Assembly: GCA_964626015.1 (NCBI GenBank)
Contig: CAZVCC010000009.1
Location: 9,909 to 73,908, forward strand
Length of the DNA stretch: 64,000 bases
DNA from: CAIKZJ01 sp964626015
GTDB taxonomy: Bacteria > Bacteroidota > Ignavibacteria > Tepidaquicellales > Tepidaquicellaceae
Reading direction: 5' to 3'
Part shown: positions 1 to 8,829 of the stretch, piece by piece
How the letters are laid out: every line of letters starts with the position of its first letter
How positions within the stretch are numbered: the stretch's first letter is position 1
Translations under genes and position numbers: made by a program
The notes under the pieces: model-generated
Seen by the model: only the letters and a program-made list of their open reading frames with translations
Database searches by the model: none
Told to the model about the DNA's origin: nothing

Positions 1-32
1 AAGGAAGCATAAAGAATAAAATATATTTGATT

Positions 33-1922
33 ATGGCAATTTTAAATCCTTCAATCGAAATAATAGATAAAATTAAACCACTTCCAACAGATGGCGAGAG
101 ATCCTTGCTAAATTATCTTTCGGTTAGCTTAGATGATTCATTTGAAATATTTTTCCAACCGTATTTAAATGGTGATAGACCAGACATTATCATTTTAAAA
201 AAATCATTTGGAGCGCATATTATTGAAGTTAAAGATTGGAATATAATACATTACAATATTGATGATAATGCGGATTGGCGTTTAAAAGAAGACAATACTC
301 ATATCTTATCTCCTTTTGAACAAGTATTTAAATATAAAAATAATCTTTATAATTTACATATCAAGGAATTAAATGAGGTTTATAATTCAGACGTACATGC
401 ATTCGGGTTAGTTTCTTGTTCAATTTACTTTCATCATGAAAATACAGACGATATTAAATATTTTGTTAATAAAGATCAACTGCTTAGTCATAAGAAACAT
501 CAAGAGAATCTTAAATATATCGATATTTATGGGAATGATTTTATTACTAATAATCGCATTAACACATTAGTTAATAGATATCCTTTAAATAGACACAATG
601 CACTATTCACGGATACATTGTACAATAGTTTCAAAAGATACTTACAAGCACCGTTTCATCTATTAGAAGAAGGGAAAGATATAAAATATACAAAAGCACA
701 AATAGAACTATCAAAAAGCGAATTACGCCCCCGAAGAAAGATAAAAGGGTTTGCTGGTTGTGGTAAAACACTAGTATTGGCTAAAAGAGCTGTTAATGCT
801 CATATTAGAACAAACAATAGGATACTTATCCTTACATATAATATTGCTTTAAGAAACTATATTCATGATAGGATTAGCGAAATTAGAGAAAATTTTAATT
901 GGTCTTATTTTGAAATTGTTAATTATCATCAATTTATCAAAGGTAATGCTGCGAATTATAATTTATCAATTAATGATTTCTCAGCATTTAATAATCCGAA
1001 GTTTTTTGAACCGGTAAAAGATAAAATAATTAAATATGAGGTTATTTTAATAGATGAAATTCAAGATTACCAAACAGAATGGCTCAAACTAGTCCATGAT
1101 TATTTCTTAGTAGAAGATGGTGAGTTTGCCGTGTTCGGTGATGAAAAACAGAATATATACGATAGAAAACTAGACGAAAATAAAGAACCTGTTACTGTTG
1201 GAATACCTGGTATTTTCAATAGATCATTAAACAAATCCTTCAGATTCACTCCTGAAATTTCTAGGCTTGCCGAATTATTTCAAAAAGAGTATTTTCAAAT
1301 AAAATATAATTTAGATGATATCGAAGTATCTACTCAGGAAGAATTTGATTATAACAGTAATATAGAATATTATTTTTCTTCAAATCATCAAATAGATTTA
1401 TTTAATCTAATATATGGTGTTCTTGATAAATATTCAATTCAACCTTCTGATGTGGCAATTTTATCTTCCACTGTTGATCGAATAAGAGATTTTGAATATT
1501 CGGTTAGAAAACAAAAAAACGAAGCAACTACAAGAATGTTTGAATCTAAAGAAGAATACGATGAATTAAAAAGGAAGTACACCACAACTCTAAAGGATGG
1601 TCATATAATATTTAACGAAAAGAATTTTAGAGAGGTTATTAAAAATATTAGGAGGTTAAACAAGTTACATTTTTGGATGAAAACTGGTACAATGAAATTT
1701 TCTACAATACATAGTTTTAAAGGTTGGGAAACCCATACACTGTTCTTAATAATATTAGATAAAGAGAAGGATTCAATTGCTGAAGAGTCACATTGGTTGT
1801 TGGATGAACTAATCTATACTGCAATGACTAGATGCAGACGTAATTTGTTTATTATCAATTTAGGTAATTTTAAATATGATGTGTTTTTTAAAAATAACAT
1901 AGAAAAGAAATTTACTATTTAG
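33..1922 (+). CDS. NERD nuclease-related domain fused to SF1 (UvrD-like) helicase
   Basis: A 629-residue protein that probably unwinds and cuts DNA. The N-terminal ~75 residues resemble the NERD nuclease-related domain: a GERSLL segment, then GDRPDIIIL and HIIEVKDW supply the spaced D and ExK of a PD-(D/E)XK-like site. A superfamily I helicase core follows: Walker A GFAGCGKT near residue 240, Walker B ILIDEIQD near 345, a TIHSFKGWE motif near 565 and a TAMTRCRRNLF motif VI near 600. The frame opens with TTG at 27, but ATG at 33 is the likelier start. It is the first gene of the window, so its upstream partners are not visible. Its place at the edge of a defence-rich island suggests anti-phage or DNA-processing work, by inference. 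The family call is firm; the biological role is not. Confidence 0.8.
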   Translation: MAILNPSIEIIDKIKPLPTDGERSLLNYLSVSLDDSFEIFFQPYLNGDRPDIIILKKSFGAHIIEVKDWNIIHYNIDDNADWRLKEDNTHILSPFEQVFKYKNNLYNLHIKELNEVYNSDVHAFGLVSCSIYFHHENTDDIKYFVNKDQLLSHKKHQENLKYIDIYGNDFITNNRINTLVNRYPLNRHNALFTDTLYNSFKRYLQAPFHLLEEGKDIKYTKAQIELSKSELRPRRKIKGFAGCGKTLVLAKRAVNAHIRTNNRILILTYNIALRNYIHDRISEIRENFNWSYFEIVNYHQFIKGNAANYNLSINDFSAFNNPKFFEPVKDKIIKYEVILIDEIQDYQTEWLKLVHDYFLVEDGEFAVFGDEKQNIYDRKLDENKEPVTVGIPGIFNRSLNKSFRFTPEISRLAELFQKEYFQIKYNLDDIEVSTQEEFDYNSNIEYYFSSNHQIDLFNLIYGVLDKYSIQPSDVAILSSTVDRIRDFEYSVRKQKNEATTRMFESKEEYDELKRKYTTTLKDGHIIFNEKNFREVIKNIRRLNKLHFWMKTGTMKFSTIHSFKGWETHTLFLIILDKEKDSIAEESHWLLDELIYTAMTRCRRNLFIINLGNFKYDVFFKNNIEKKFTI

Positions 1923-2007
1923 AATTAATATTTCGTGTTTTAGGATGCATTAGGGACTGTAAATTGATTTCTACAAATAACTTTCCGTTTTCAATCTTGA
2001 CTTCCAT
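1915..2007 (-). CDS. Possible 30-residue small protein, perhaps a truncated gene
   Basis: ATG at 2007 is preceded by a good ribosome binding site (AGGAGAAC, about 5 nt upstream). The product begins MEVKIENGKLFVEINLQS, which resembles the N-terminus of short basic-acidic proteins found on Bacteroidota mobile elements, but it stops after 30 residues. The 3' end overlaps the last codons of the NERD-helicase gene tail to tail. It could be a real mini-protein or the stub of a longer gene cut by rearrangement. Confidence 0.35.
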   Translation of the reverse strand: MEVKIENGKLFVEINLQSLMHPKTRNINSK

Positions 2008-2130
2008 TTTGTTCTCCTGATTTAGTATTTGAAAAGGATATCATGTTAAACGCGCGGATTATATTGATAATTCATAGTCAGTGGAAAAATTTGTATTCTA
2101 TTATTCTTTATGTTTTAATAATAATTCCCC

Positions 2131-2670
2131 CTAATTCGGATTCTTCATCTGTTCCCACTCCTTATCCGAGTTATCCAAATCCCTTTTTGCCTCCGCATTC
2201 ATCCCAAGATTAAATTGAGCTGCATACTTCAGCAGCGGCGTAAGCATATCATCGGGTTTTTTCTCGAGCACTGTATCATAATCTTTTATTGCTTTTTCAT
2301 ACTCCCCTCTGTTGTTGTAAAGAACCCCTCTGCTCTGTCTCGCATCCAAACAATCCGCATTAATTTTTATAGCCTCCGTGTAATCGTCAATCGCCTTTTC
2401 TTTCTCTTTCAGAAACGACCACGCCCTCGCTCGCCCAAGATAGCTCTTTTCAAGCTCATACCCAAACTCAATCGCCTTGCTGTAACAGCTTACCGCTTCC
2501 TTGTACTTTTCCAGCTCATTAAAAACTATCCCCAGGTTATTAAAATACTTCCCCTCTATCGGGCATATGTTTACCGCTCTTAAAAGGCACTCCGCTGCTT
2601 TTTCAAAATCCTTTTCTTCAAAAGCTTTCTTCGCCTCTTCGTTGCACTCTTCCGCTTTCTCTTTTGACAT
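2131..2670 (-). CDS. TPR-repeat protein
   Basis: About 179 residues from the ATG at 2670 (MSKEKAEECNEEA). The sequence is a run of tetratricopeptide repeats, with helical pairs such as CYSKAIEFGYELEKSYLGRA and DYTEAIKINADCLDARQSRG, and no other domain. TPRs are protein-interaction scaffolds, so a specific partner cannot be named. There is no signal peptide, so it is presumably cytoplasmic. It starts 10 nt after the stop of the longer TPR gene upstream, so the two are almost certainly co-transcribed. An open frame extends a further 17 codons upstream into that gene, but the ATG start avoids the overlap and keeps the repeat register. Confidence 0.8.
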   Translation of the reverse strand: MSKEKAEECNEEAKKAFEEKDFEKAAECLLRAVNICPIEGKYFNNLGIVFNELEKYKEAVSCYSKAIEFGYELEKSYLGRARAWSFLKEKEKAIDDYTEAIKINADCLDARQSRGVLYNNRGEYEKAIKDYDTVLEKKPDDMLTPLLKYAAQFNLGMNAEAKRDLDNSDKEWEQMKNPN

Positions 2671-2680
2671 AATAATTAAT

Positions 2681-3745
2681 TTATAATTCCTCCAAAAACT
2701 CCTTAGCCGGCTCGAACCCAAGCCCCCAGGCTTTCTTCAAATCTTCTTCTACTTTTTCTAAATTTCCCAAATCGAAATTTGCCAACCCTCGGTTGTAATA
2801 AAACCCCCCATCATAAGGATTAATCTCTATTGCTTTTGAAAAATCTTCTATTGCTTTTTTTAATTCTTCCAGTCTTGCGAAAGAAATACCCCTGGTGGAA
2901 TATGCATGACTAAAATACGGATTAATCTCAATAGCCCTTGTGAAATCCAGTATAGCATCCGCAGAATTCTGAAATCCATACTCTAAAGCAATTCCTCTCG
3001 AATAATACATCTCTTCAACATTCTGATTTAGACTTATTGCCTCGTCGAAATCCTCAATTGCCTTTCTGAAATCATCTAATCTGTAAAAAACCTTCCCTCG
3101 TCCCAAATAAGCTATTGAATCGTTTGGGTCAAGTAATATCGCTTTATTCAAATGTATTAACGCATTATCGTTCTCATTCAGGTAATAATAAGCTAATCCG
3201 CAGTTGCAATGCCCACCTGCATAATCTGGCTTTATCTCAACTGATTTCTTAAAATAGTAAAGTGCCTTTTTAAAATTATGCATATCGTGATAAAGCAATC
3301 CGCAATTGTGATATGCCTCTGCAAAATCAGGATTTGCTTCAAATGCCTTTCTATAATCCGCTATTATCATATCTAAAACCTCTTTGGTTCTTTTGCCTCC
3401 TTTTGTCATTTCCTTTCTTACATTGGCTCTGTTATTATAAGCTAAAGCCAACAACGGATTCAGCTCAATTGCTTTTGTGTATTCCTCAACAGCTTTTTCA
3501 AAATCTCGCAAATGATCGCTGTACAAACTTCCCCTGTTATTATATGCGTTTGCATTATTCGGATTCAGCTCCATTATTTTATTATAATCCGCTAAGGCAT
3601 TATCAATATCATTTAACTCCAGATAAAAGTTACCTCGGCATAAATATAGATCCTCATAATCCGGTTTTTCTTCAATCATTTTTGTCAGTATTTCAATATA
3701 ATCTTCCGGCGTCGGCCCCCTTTTCTTTTTATCTTCGTTTTCCAT
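2681..3745 (-). CDS. TPR-repeat protein (about 8-9 repeats)
   Basis: About 354 residues starting MENEDKKKRGPTPEDYIE at 3745. Consecutive 34-residue TPR units cover nearly the whole protein, with typical NPNNANAYNNRG, NPLLALAYNNRA, KPDYAGGHCNCG and NPYFSHAYSTRG turns. There is no signal peptide or catalytic domain. It is the upstream member of a two-gene TPR unit with 2131-2670. The longer in-frame start at 3802 adds a 19-residue hydrophobic stretch (IIFVLLKTVYL) that could be read as a membrane anchor, but MENEDKKKRG looks like the natural N-terminus. The family call is certain; the function is unknown. Confidence 0.82.
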   Translation of the reverse strand: MENEDKKKRGPTPEDYIEILTKMIEEKPDYEDLYLCRGNFYLELNDIDNALADYNKIMELNPNNANAYNNRGSLYSDHLRDFEKAVEEYTKAIELNPLLALAYNNRANVRKEMTKGGKRTKEVLDMIIADYRKAFEANPDFAEAYHNCGLLYHDMHNFKKALYYFKKSVEIKPDYAGGHCNCGLAYYYLNENDNALIHLNKAILLDPNDSIAYLGRGKVFYRLDDFRKAIEDFDEAISLNQNVEEMYYSRGIALEYGFQNSADAILDFTRAIEINPYFSHAYSTRGISFARLEELKKAIEDFSKAIEINPYDGGFYYNRGLANFDLGNLEKVEEDLKKAWGLGFEPAKEFLEEL

Positions 3746-3902
3746 AATCCAATAATTTAATTTATTCAAATATACCGTTTTCAATAATACAAAAATTATC
3801 ATTCCATGATAATTTTTCTCCTTATCTCCTCTGCTTTATTTCTTTTAAACTTAAAACACAATGGTATAATAAGATTTAATTATTTGAAGAAATCTATTGG
3901 AT

Positions 3903-4403
3903 TCAATACCCTACAGATTCCATGATAAGTCCTGGGGTTAGTTGCGAAACATCAAGGTCCAAATCCTGAGCTAATTTTTTAATGTTTACCCCAAAGATTT
4001 CTGCATAATCACCAATATCCGTACATTCCGTAATATCTTCATCCATTGCATCGTCGTTAACTACCTCTGTATCCTGCCTTTCATATAAAGAGTAGTACTT
4101 ATTCAAACTTGGATAAGAGATCGTTTCCCCGTTATTAATAGTTCGGGTTTCAACTGTCAAATCAATACACAATTTACATCCTACCAAATCAAGTCCGTCG
4201 TAATTAACCGTATTTACCCCTGCTTTAGAATAAAGGAGCTTAAGAAGTTTCATGTAGTTCCCTGCTTGATATATTCTTTGTTCAAAAAACCCATCAGAAT
4301 TTTCAAACCTAACAAGTAAATAGGGTGTCTTTTTAAACTCACTTATGCCGGTTGTTACCGAGGTGATTTTTACATCAAATGTTCCGGTTGATAAATTTTT
4401 CAT
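3903..4403 (-). CDS. Hypothetical protein, possible OB-fold/ssDNA-binding (DUF669-like)
   Basis: 166 residues, not securely recognised. The N-terminal ~105 residues alternate beta-like segments (GTFDVKITSV, TPYLLVRFEN, LVGCKLCIDLTVET) with a basic-aromatic pattern (QAGNYMKLLKLLYSKAG) that recalls phage DUF669-type single-strand-binding proteins. The C-terminal third is acidic (DTEVVNDDAMDEDITECTD), as in many SSB-like proteins that recruit partners through an acidic tail. It stands alone between two gaps, with a GGAAA-rich 20-bp motif 77-96 nt upstream of its start. It could equally be an unrelated small beta protein. Confidence 0.45.
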   Translation of the reverse strand: MKNLSTGTFDVKITSVTTGISEFKKTPYLLVRFENSDGFFEQRIYQAGNYMKLLKLLYSKAGVNTVNYDGLDLVGCKLCIDLTVETRTINNGETISYPSLNKYYSLYERQDTEVVNDDAMDEDITECTDIGDYAEIFGVNIKKLAQDLDLDVSQLTPGLIMESVGY

Positions 4404-4479
4404 GGCTAGTATAGTTTAAGTTTTTATTTGCATTTATTCACTTTCTATACAAAGTTATATAGGAAATAGAAAGGATAGA

Positions 4480-4499
4480 TTTCGGAAAGTTTGCGGAAA
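4480..4499. promoter_or_regulatory. Putative operator, copy 1 (TTTC-N-GAAA-N-TTTGCGGAAA)
   Basis: This 20-bp segment matches 7725-7744 at 18 of 20 positions; only bases 5 and 10 differ. It lies 77-96 nt upstream of the start of the OB-fold-like gene (4403). The second copy lies 54-73 nt upstream of the 65-residue gene (7671). The same motif at a similar distance before two genes on the same strand suggests a shared regulatory site. No binding protein can be named from sequence alone. Confidence 0.4.
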
Positions 4500-4532
4500 G
4501 TTATGAGAAAATGAAGCTTTGTAAAATGATAA

Positions 4533-5432
4533 TTAACTTGAAGAATCTATTTTGTCAATTCGAATTTCTTTCTTGTATTCATCCTTTCCAATTCTTACAA
4601 AACCATCACTATCTAAACAATTAAAACCCCCTGGAAGATAAATCGAGTATTTATCCGTGACAATATATCTTTCAATATGTTCTGTATCAAAATTACTGTC
4701 GAAGAATTCTATAATAATTTTATACCCCTTTTGTTTTAAAGTTTTGATAAAATTATCGAAATTTTTATATTTCTCGGTTTCCTTTTTTAAAGATCGAAAT
4801 ACATATATAATAATATCAGACGATATAGGTACAATATCAAAAAAATTCTTAAAATTTGAAAAATTGTGTTTACCGGTTATATATGGCTCATATATTTTAA
4901 TAGTTTTAGATTTTCTAATGAAGGGCAACAAGAGTCTGTTTAAATCCATAAACTCGACTTCTTTTAAATTAACAACCATGGGTAAATTTTTAAGTCTATG
5001 ATGTAATTCGGGCTTAATTAGTGATGTTGAGTTATGAAATTCTAAATCAGTATATTTTTTTGATAATTTGTTTATCTCACTTGATTGAAGAAGAGGATTA
5101 AAAAACAACTTATCAAACGTTAATTTACATAATTCAAAGAAATCAATATCCTCATAGTTATTATATGCTACATCAAGTTGGGGACTATTCTTTAACCAGT
5201 TTTCAAATATCTCTTTTAAATAATAAAATTTATTTGAATCTTTTGTTGACTCTTCTAAGGAATCAATTAACTGAGACATTTTTTTAAAAAGATTGCGGTG
5301 TTTGTCGTCTACTATACTGTTGTCATCTAAAACACAAATGCAATCTTTAACCTCATCATTTCTGAAAGGATTAACCGATTTACTTATAAAAAAATTTATT
5401 ACATCACTAGTTAGAACTATTTGTTGTTCCAT
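4533..5432 (-). CDS. ATPase-coupled partner with inactive-PLD (MIT_C-like) C-terminus
   Basis: 299 residues from the ATG at 5432; the open frame reaches a TTG five codons earlier. The N-terminal half has no recognised motif. The C-terminal ~120 residues (TIKIYEPYITGKHNF, then ERYIVTDKYSIYLPGG and a final SDGFVRIGKDE) resemble the MIT_C fold, a phospholipase-D-like domain without catalytic HKD motifs. I see no HxK pair here either. The gene overlaps the end of the upstream ATPase by 26 nt, so the two are translationally coupled and very likely act together. By analogy with other two-gene ATPase/effector modules it would be the effector or specificity partner, but that is inference. The domain call is tentative. 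Confidence 0.5.
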   Translation of the reverse strand: MEQQIVLTSDVINFFISKSVNPFRNDEVKDCICVLDDNSIVDDKHRNLFKKMSQLIDSLEESTKDSNKFYYLKEIFENWLKNSPQLDVAYNNYEDIDFFELCKLTFDKLFFNPLLQSSEINKLSKKYTDLEFHNSTSLIKPELHHRLKNLPMVVNLKEVEFMDLNRLLLPFIRKSKTIKIYEPYITGKHNFSNFKNFFDIVPISSDIIIYVFRSLKKETEKYKNFDNFIKTLKQKGYKIIIEFFDSNFDTEHIERYIVTDKYSIYLPGGFNCLDSDGFVRIGKDEYKKEIRIDKIDSSS

Positions 5433-7326
5433 TTTTTTCCTTAGCAAAAAGTAATTGTTTAGTTAATTTATAACTTTCATCAAAAAATCCTTTGGGCCAT
5501 TGTTCATCAAAAAAACCATCGTTATTTATTCTCATTTCCTTTGCGGTTGTACCATCGTCATTGTCAAAATAAAACACCGAAACAGTATTTTTATCAATAT
5601 TACCTTTCGCAATTTCTATTTGCACCTTTTTTAAAATGTGTTCGCTATGAGTTTCCATAATCACATTATTGAAATTATTAAATTTTGATATGTCTTTCAA
5701 TAAAATACTAATATAATCTGCCTGAAGTTTAGGATGTAAATGTAACTCGGGTTGCTCAATATACAAAGAGTTAAATGAATCAACTGATATACTTAAATCC
5801 TCGGCATATACCATAAAACCTACTTGATATGAAATTGCATCCTCTCGATAAAGATTATAATCGTAGGATTCAATTAATAAACAATGACCCAATAAAACCG
5901 GTAAAAGCTGTAAAAATCCACTGCTTTCATTTAACATTAAATTAAGAGTATAATTATCTTTTATAATATAAATGCGTCCAATATCATCCTCTTTTGATAT
6001 AAATATTGAACCTTTAAATCCTAATTTCGAAATCATATCATTAATGTTAAATGAAATGTTTGCGATTATAGATGGTGGAACCAAATTATTTTCTATCTCA
6101 TCATAACTTGTTAATCTATCAATAAAATCATTATGTTTAATTAATTTTGTTAAAATTAACCTTTCATTTTTATTTAATGCTTTTTCAATTTTGTATTTAG
6201 CCGTATTATTTTCTTCAGAGTTCCTAGAACTATATAAAGCCCAAATATCATTGTCTGATAATATATTTCTGATTTTGTTTGTTATTTTAATTAAATCAGC
6301 AAAATGTTTAAAAGTACTTACATTTTTCGATTCGTCATTATTCAATAGATTTAGAAATTTAACAACACTTTCTTGGTGTTTATAAAGGTTATTAAGTAAA
6401 TTATAATAATCTTTATTACTAAAAATATTATCTTCCAAAAGATAAATTTTAGCTGGTGGCATTCTAAGCTGTGGAAGGTGAAAAGATAGGAAGTAATTAT
6501 TAAACATTAGTGGCAATAAATTAAAATACAAGTAATATGACATTAAATCCTGAACATCTTTTGTTTTATACAACTCCTTTGCCATATTGGGATTTAAGGT
6601 TGCACCGTCTTTTAGCCCGAAATCCTTAGTTATTTTATATTGAACATTATTTAGTTTCTTTATATAATTATCATTGTCAATTTTGTAAAAGGGCAACATT
6701 GAATAAGGAATACTAATGTGTGGTTTATCTGACGTATAGTTTTCAGCAATGTTGTTTTTGGGTGTTACTTTCACATATAAACTGTTTTCGTCAATAAGAA
6801 AATTCAATTTTTTTCTGCTTTTTAAATCTTTAAAAGTAATCTTACTTAGGTATCCTTTGCCACTGCTGTTAGAAAATTCGAAGTATACAGATATATTTGC
6901 TTTTAACTTATCTCTATTTTCATATCTATCAGTATCCGGGATAAGATTATCATCGAAAGATCCAGTTTCGACAGGTTTAAATATATTTTTCGGAAACCAA
7001 TAATTAAAATCAAGAATAAACTCAAAGGAGATTTTTTTAGAAATATCGTTATCTGATACTGTTTGTTCAAAGGAAATTAGGTCAATGGTATCTGCCACAT
7101 TATATTGTAATTGAGGTACTTTATCTCTAACATATCTGCTTTCGGGTCTTTTACTTTTATCGTTTTTGTTTAATGGAAGTACGTTTTTCTTAAAGAATAA
7201 CATTGCACGGATAAAATTGCTTTTCCCTGATGAATTAGCACCAAAGAGCAGTGTCAAAGGTTTTGGTTCAATCTCAAAATCTTTAAGGGTCTTGAAGTTC
7301 TTTATCTTTATCTTTTTAATAAACAT
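5407..7326 (-). CDS. RecF/OLD-like AAA ATPase with DUF3696 C-terminus
   Basis: 639 residues. The N-terminus is a classic SMC/ABC-type start (KKIKIKNFKTLKDFEI) with Walker A GANSSGKSN near residue 30. Near residue 525 come the signature and Walker B region SLYIEQPELHLHP and the switch histidine METHSEHIL. The last ~60 residues match DUF3696 (NNDGFFDEQWPKGFFDE). Such ATPases bind DNA or sense infection and license a partner effector; here the partner gene overlaps the stop codon. There is no nuclease Toprim domain, unlike OLD proteins. It sits 147 nt downstream of a 65-residue gene and about 420 nt downstream of a CARF-like regulator in the same orientation. Confidence 0.82.
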   Translation of the reverse strand: MFIKKIKIKNFKTLKDFEIEPKPLTLLFGANSSGKSNFIRAMLFFKKNVLPLNKNDKSKRPESRYVRDKVPQLQYNVADTIDLISFEQTVSDNDISKKISFEFILDFNYWFPKNIFKPVETGSFDDNLIPDTDRYENRDKLKANISVYFEFSNSSGKGYLSKITFKDLKSRKKLNFLIDENSLYVKVTPKNNIAENYTSDKPHISIPYSMLPFYKIDNDNYIKKLNNVQYKITKDFGLKDGATLNPNMAKELYKTKDVQDLMSYYLYFNLLPLMFNNYFLSFHLPQLRMPPAKIYLLEDNIFSNKDYYNLLNNLYKHQESVVKFLNLLNNDESKNVSTFKHFADLIKITNKIRNILSDNDIWALYSSRNSEENNTAKYKIEKALNKNERLILTKLIKHNDFIDRLTSYDEIENNLVPPSIIANISFNINDMISKLGFKGSIFISKEDDIGRIYIIKDNYTLNLMLNESSGFLQLLPVLLGHCLLIESYDYNLYREDAISYQVGFMVYAEDLSISVDSFNSLYIEQPELHLHPKLQADYISILLKDISKFNNFNNVIMETHSEHILKKVQIEIAKGNIDKNTVSVFYFDNDDGTTAKEMRINNDGFFDEQWPKGFFDESYKLTKQLLFAKEKNGTTNSSN

Positions 7327-7473
7327 TTTTATGAACTGATTAATTAATATTAAATTGCAGTGGTTCTGTGTGTATTGTTTTTAAAACCTCGTTCACCATA
7401 TAAACCGTTAAAAGCAAATATTTAAAACAATTTATAATTTCACTAACAAACATATTATTTTGAAAATCTAAAT

Positions 7474-7671
7474 TCATAGTTCTAAATTCTCAAGAATAAT
7501 GCTATCCGACAGTTTGTCAAACTCGTTAATTATTAATAGTTTATCGTGTTCCTTTAGTCTTTTCTGTGTTTCCGCAAAAATAAATTCCTTGAAAGCACTT
7601 TTATCCATTAATAAATTGTTGCCGGAATTTACCGCACCATTTTTTATATCTTGTATTAATTCTCTTATCAT
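7474..7671 (-). CDS. Small hypothetical protein (65 aa)
   Basis: MIRELIQDIKNGAVNSGNNL and onwards: charged, mostly helical, no signal peptide and no recognised domain. It lies between the CARF-like gene and the DUF3696 ATPase, in the same direction. The putative 20-bp operator (7725-7744) is 54-73 nt upstream. It might be a small regulator or antitoxin-like component of the module. Nothing in the sequence proves this, and spurious translation cannot be excluded. Confidence 0.45.
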   Translation of the reverse strand: MIRELIQDIKNGAVNSGNNLLMDKSAFKEFIFAETQKRLKEHDKLLIINEFDKLSDSIILENLEL

Positions 7672-7724
7672 TAGGTTATATGTTTTGATTCAATACAAAA
7701 TATATAATTCTTCTTAACTAAAGA

Positions 7725-7744
7725 TTTCCGAAACTTTGCGGAAA
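7725..7744. promoter_or_regulatory. Putative operator, copy 2
   Basis: Twenty bases, TTTCCG...GCGGAAA form, matching 4480-4499 at 18 of 20 positions. The outer hexamers TTTCCG and CGGAAA are inverted repeats, as expected for a dimeric repressor site. It ends immediately before the stop codon complement of the CARF-like gene and precedes the 65-residue gene by about 55 nt. Confidence 0.4.
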
Positions 7745-8668
7745 TTATTCTTTTATCTTTATTAATTTCGAATTCAAATCTATTGAATATGATAAATTGC
7801 CTCTTAATCCGTTACCGTTTATCAAATAGTATTTATTTTTGTAAGAATTATCAATCAATCCTTTGATCTTCTTATTTATTTTTGATACGTTTGATTGAAA
7901 ATTGGTACCGGGCTTCGTCCTGTCTAAATTAGGAAACAACTGTTTGAATAATCTATTTATATCATTTACGAATTCCTCTGGTGGATTATTATTTGCTACC
8001 TTCAGTCCTGATTTGCCGAAATATGCCCTTTTAAGAAAATACAGATAATAGCAGAATTCAATGTGCGATAGAATCAAACATTCTCCTCCAATAATAATTT
8101 TTAAATTCTGTGTATCAACTTCTACAGGCCAAAGATCTTTTTTAATAACCTTTATAAGATTAGTTATCTTAATTTCCTGTTTCCTTATTCTTGGTAAACC
8201 CGTTCCGAGTTTTACCTCTGTAACAAGAGGTTTTCCAAACTTTGGTTCATTGCTTCGAATAAGCTTAATTTTAAAATCGCCTGATTCCGCCATTAAAATC
8301 CAGCATGCCGACATAGCTGGTGTTCCGGAAGCAATTGCTGCGGTGTACTCAAAGTTCTTTGGAAGGGATTTACAAAGATTCAAAAGTTTCGGATAGATTT
8401 CATTATGGTCGGTAACATTCTCACATTCAAAGGAATGTAAAACAATATTGGTTTTATTAAAATGATTTCTTTTAATAGCGTTATCCCTGATATTTATACC
8501 AATGTCATAGAAATTCTCACCTCCTGATTTTGTGGGGTTGTAAATCAAATGAAGGAGATCGAATTCTCTTTCCTTTAATACGGTCAGTATTGCCCCATCG
8601 CATTTGTTGCCGTCCGAATCAACACCTTTATCATTTTTCCCGACAAAAGAGATAAGTGCTTTTTTCAT
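7745..8668 (-). CDS. CARF/RtcR-N-like sensor with C-terminal helix-turn-helix-like domain
   Basis: 307 residues. The N-terminal half matches the CARF-superfamily domain of RtcR-type sigma-54 regulators: a KKALISFVGKND opening strand, GAILTVLKEREFDLLHLIYN, and the diagnostic loop IASGTPAMSACWILMAESG followed by KLIRSNEP. CARF domains bind cyclic oligonucleotides or RNA-end signals. Instead of the AAA+/sigma-54 module there is a ~120-residue C-terminus (GGECLILSHIEFCYYLYFL, then VSKINKKIKGLIDNSYKN) that looks like a winged-helix DNA-binding domain. No CRISPR array, Cas gene or cyclase is in the window, so the source of any ligand is unknown. It lies upstream of the ATPase/MIT_C pair in the same orientation and may regulate it. 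Confidence 0.6.
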   Translation of the reverse strand: MKKALISFVGKNDKGVDSDGNKCDGAILTVLKEREFDLLHLIYNPTKSGGENFYDIGINIRDNAIKRNHFNKTNIVLHSFECENVTDHNEIYPKLLNLCKSLPKNFEYTAAIASGTPAMSACWILMAESGDFKIKLIRSNEPKFGKPLVTEVKLGTGLPRIRKQEIKITNLIKVIKKDLWPVEVDTQNLKIIIGGECLILSHIEFCYYLYFLKRAYFGKSGLKVANNNPPEEFVNDINRLFKQLFPNLDRTKPGTNFQSNVSKINKKIKGLIDNSYKNKYYLINGNGLRGNLSYSIDLNSKLIKIKE

Positions 8669-8829
8669 TTAAGTTATAAAGTAATTTGAGTTTTCGATTA
8701 ATTAAAGAAACAATATTATTCAGGGAAAACAACGAAAACATCAATATTGAAAATATAGTAAAAAAACCATTAAAAATCTTTGTCATTATTTTTGTGCTTT
8801 TATAAATTGGTGGACTATCCCTGTAAACA

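Noticed and set aside
27..32. TTG start for the NERD-helicase gene
   Set aside because: An ATG lies two codons downstream and nothing favours the TTG.
2215..2583. Plus-strand frame opposite the TPR gene
   Set aside because: The TPR repeats on the minus strand explain the sequence fully.
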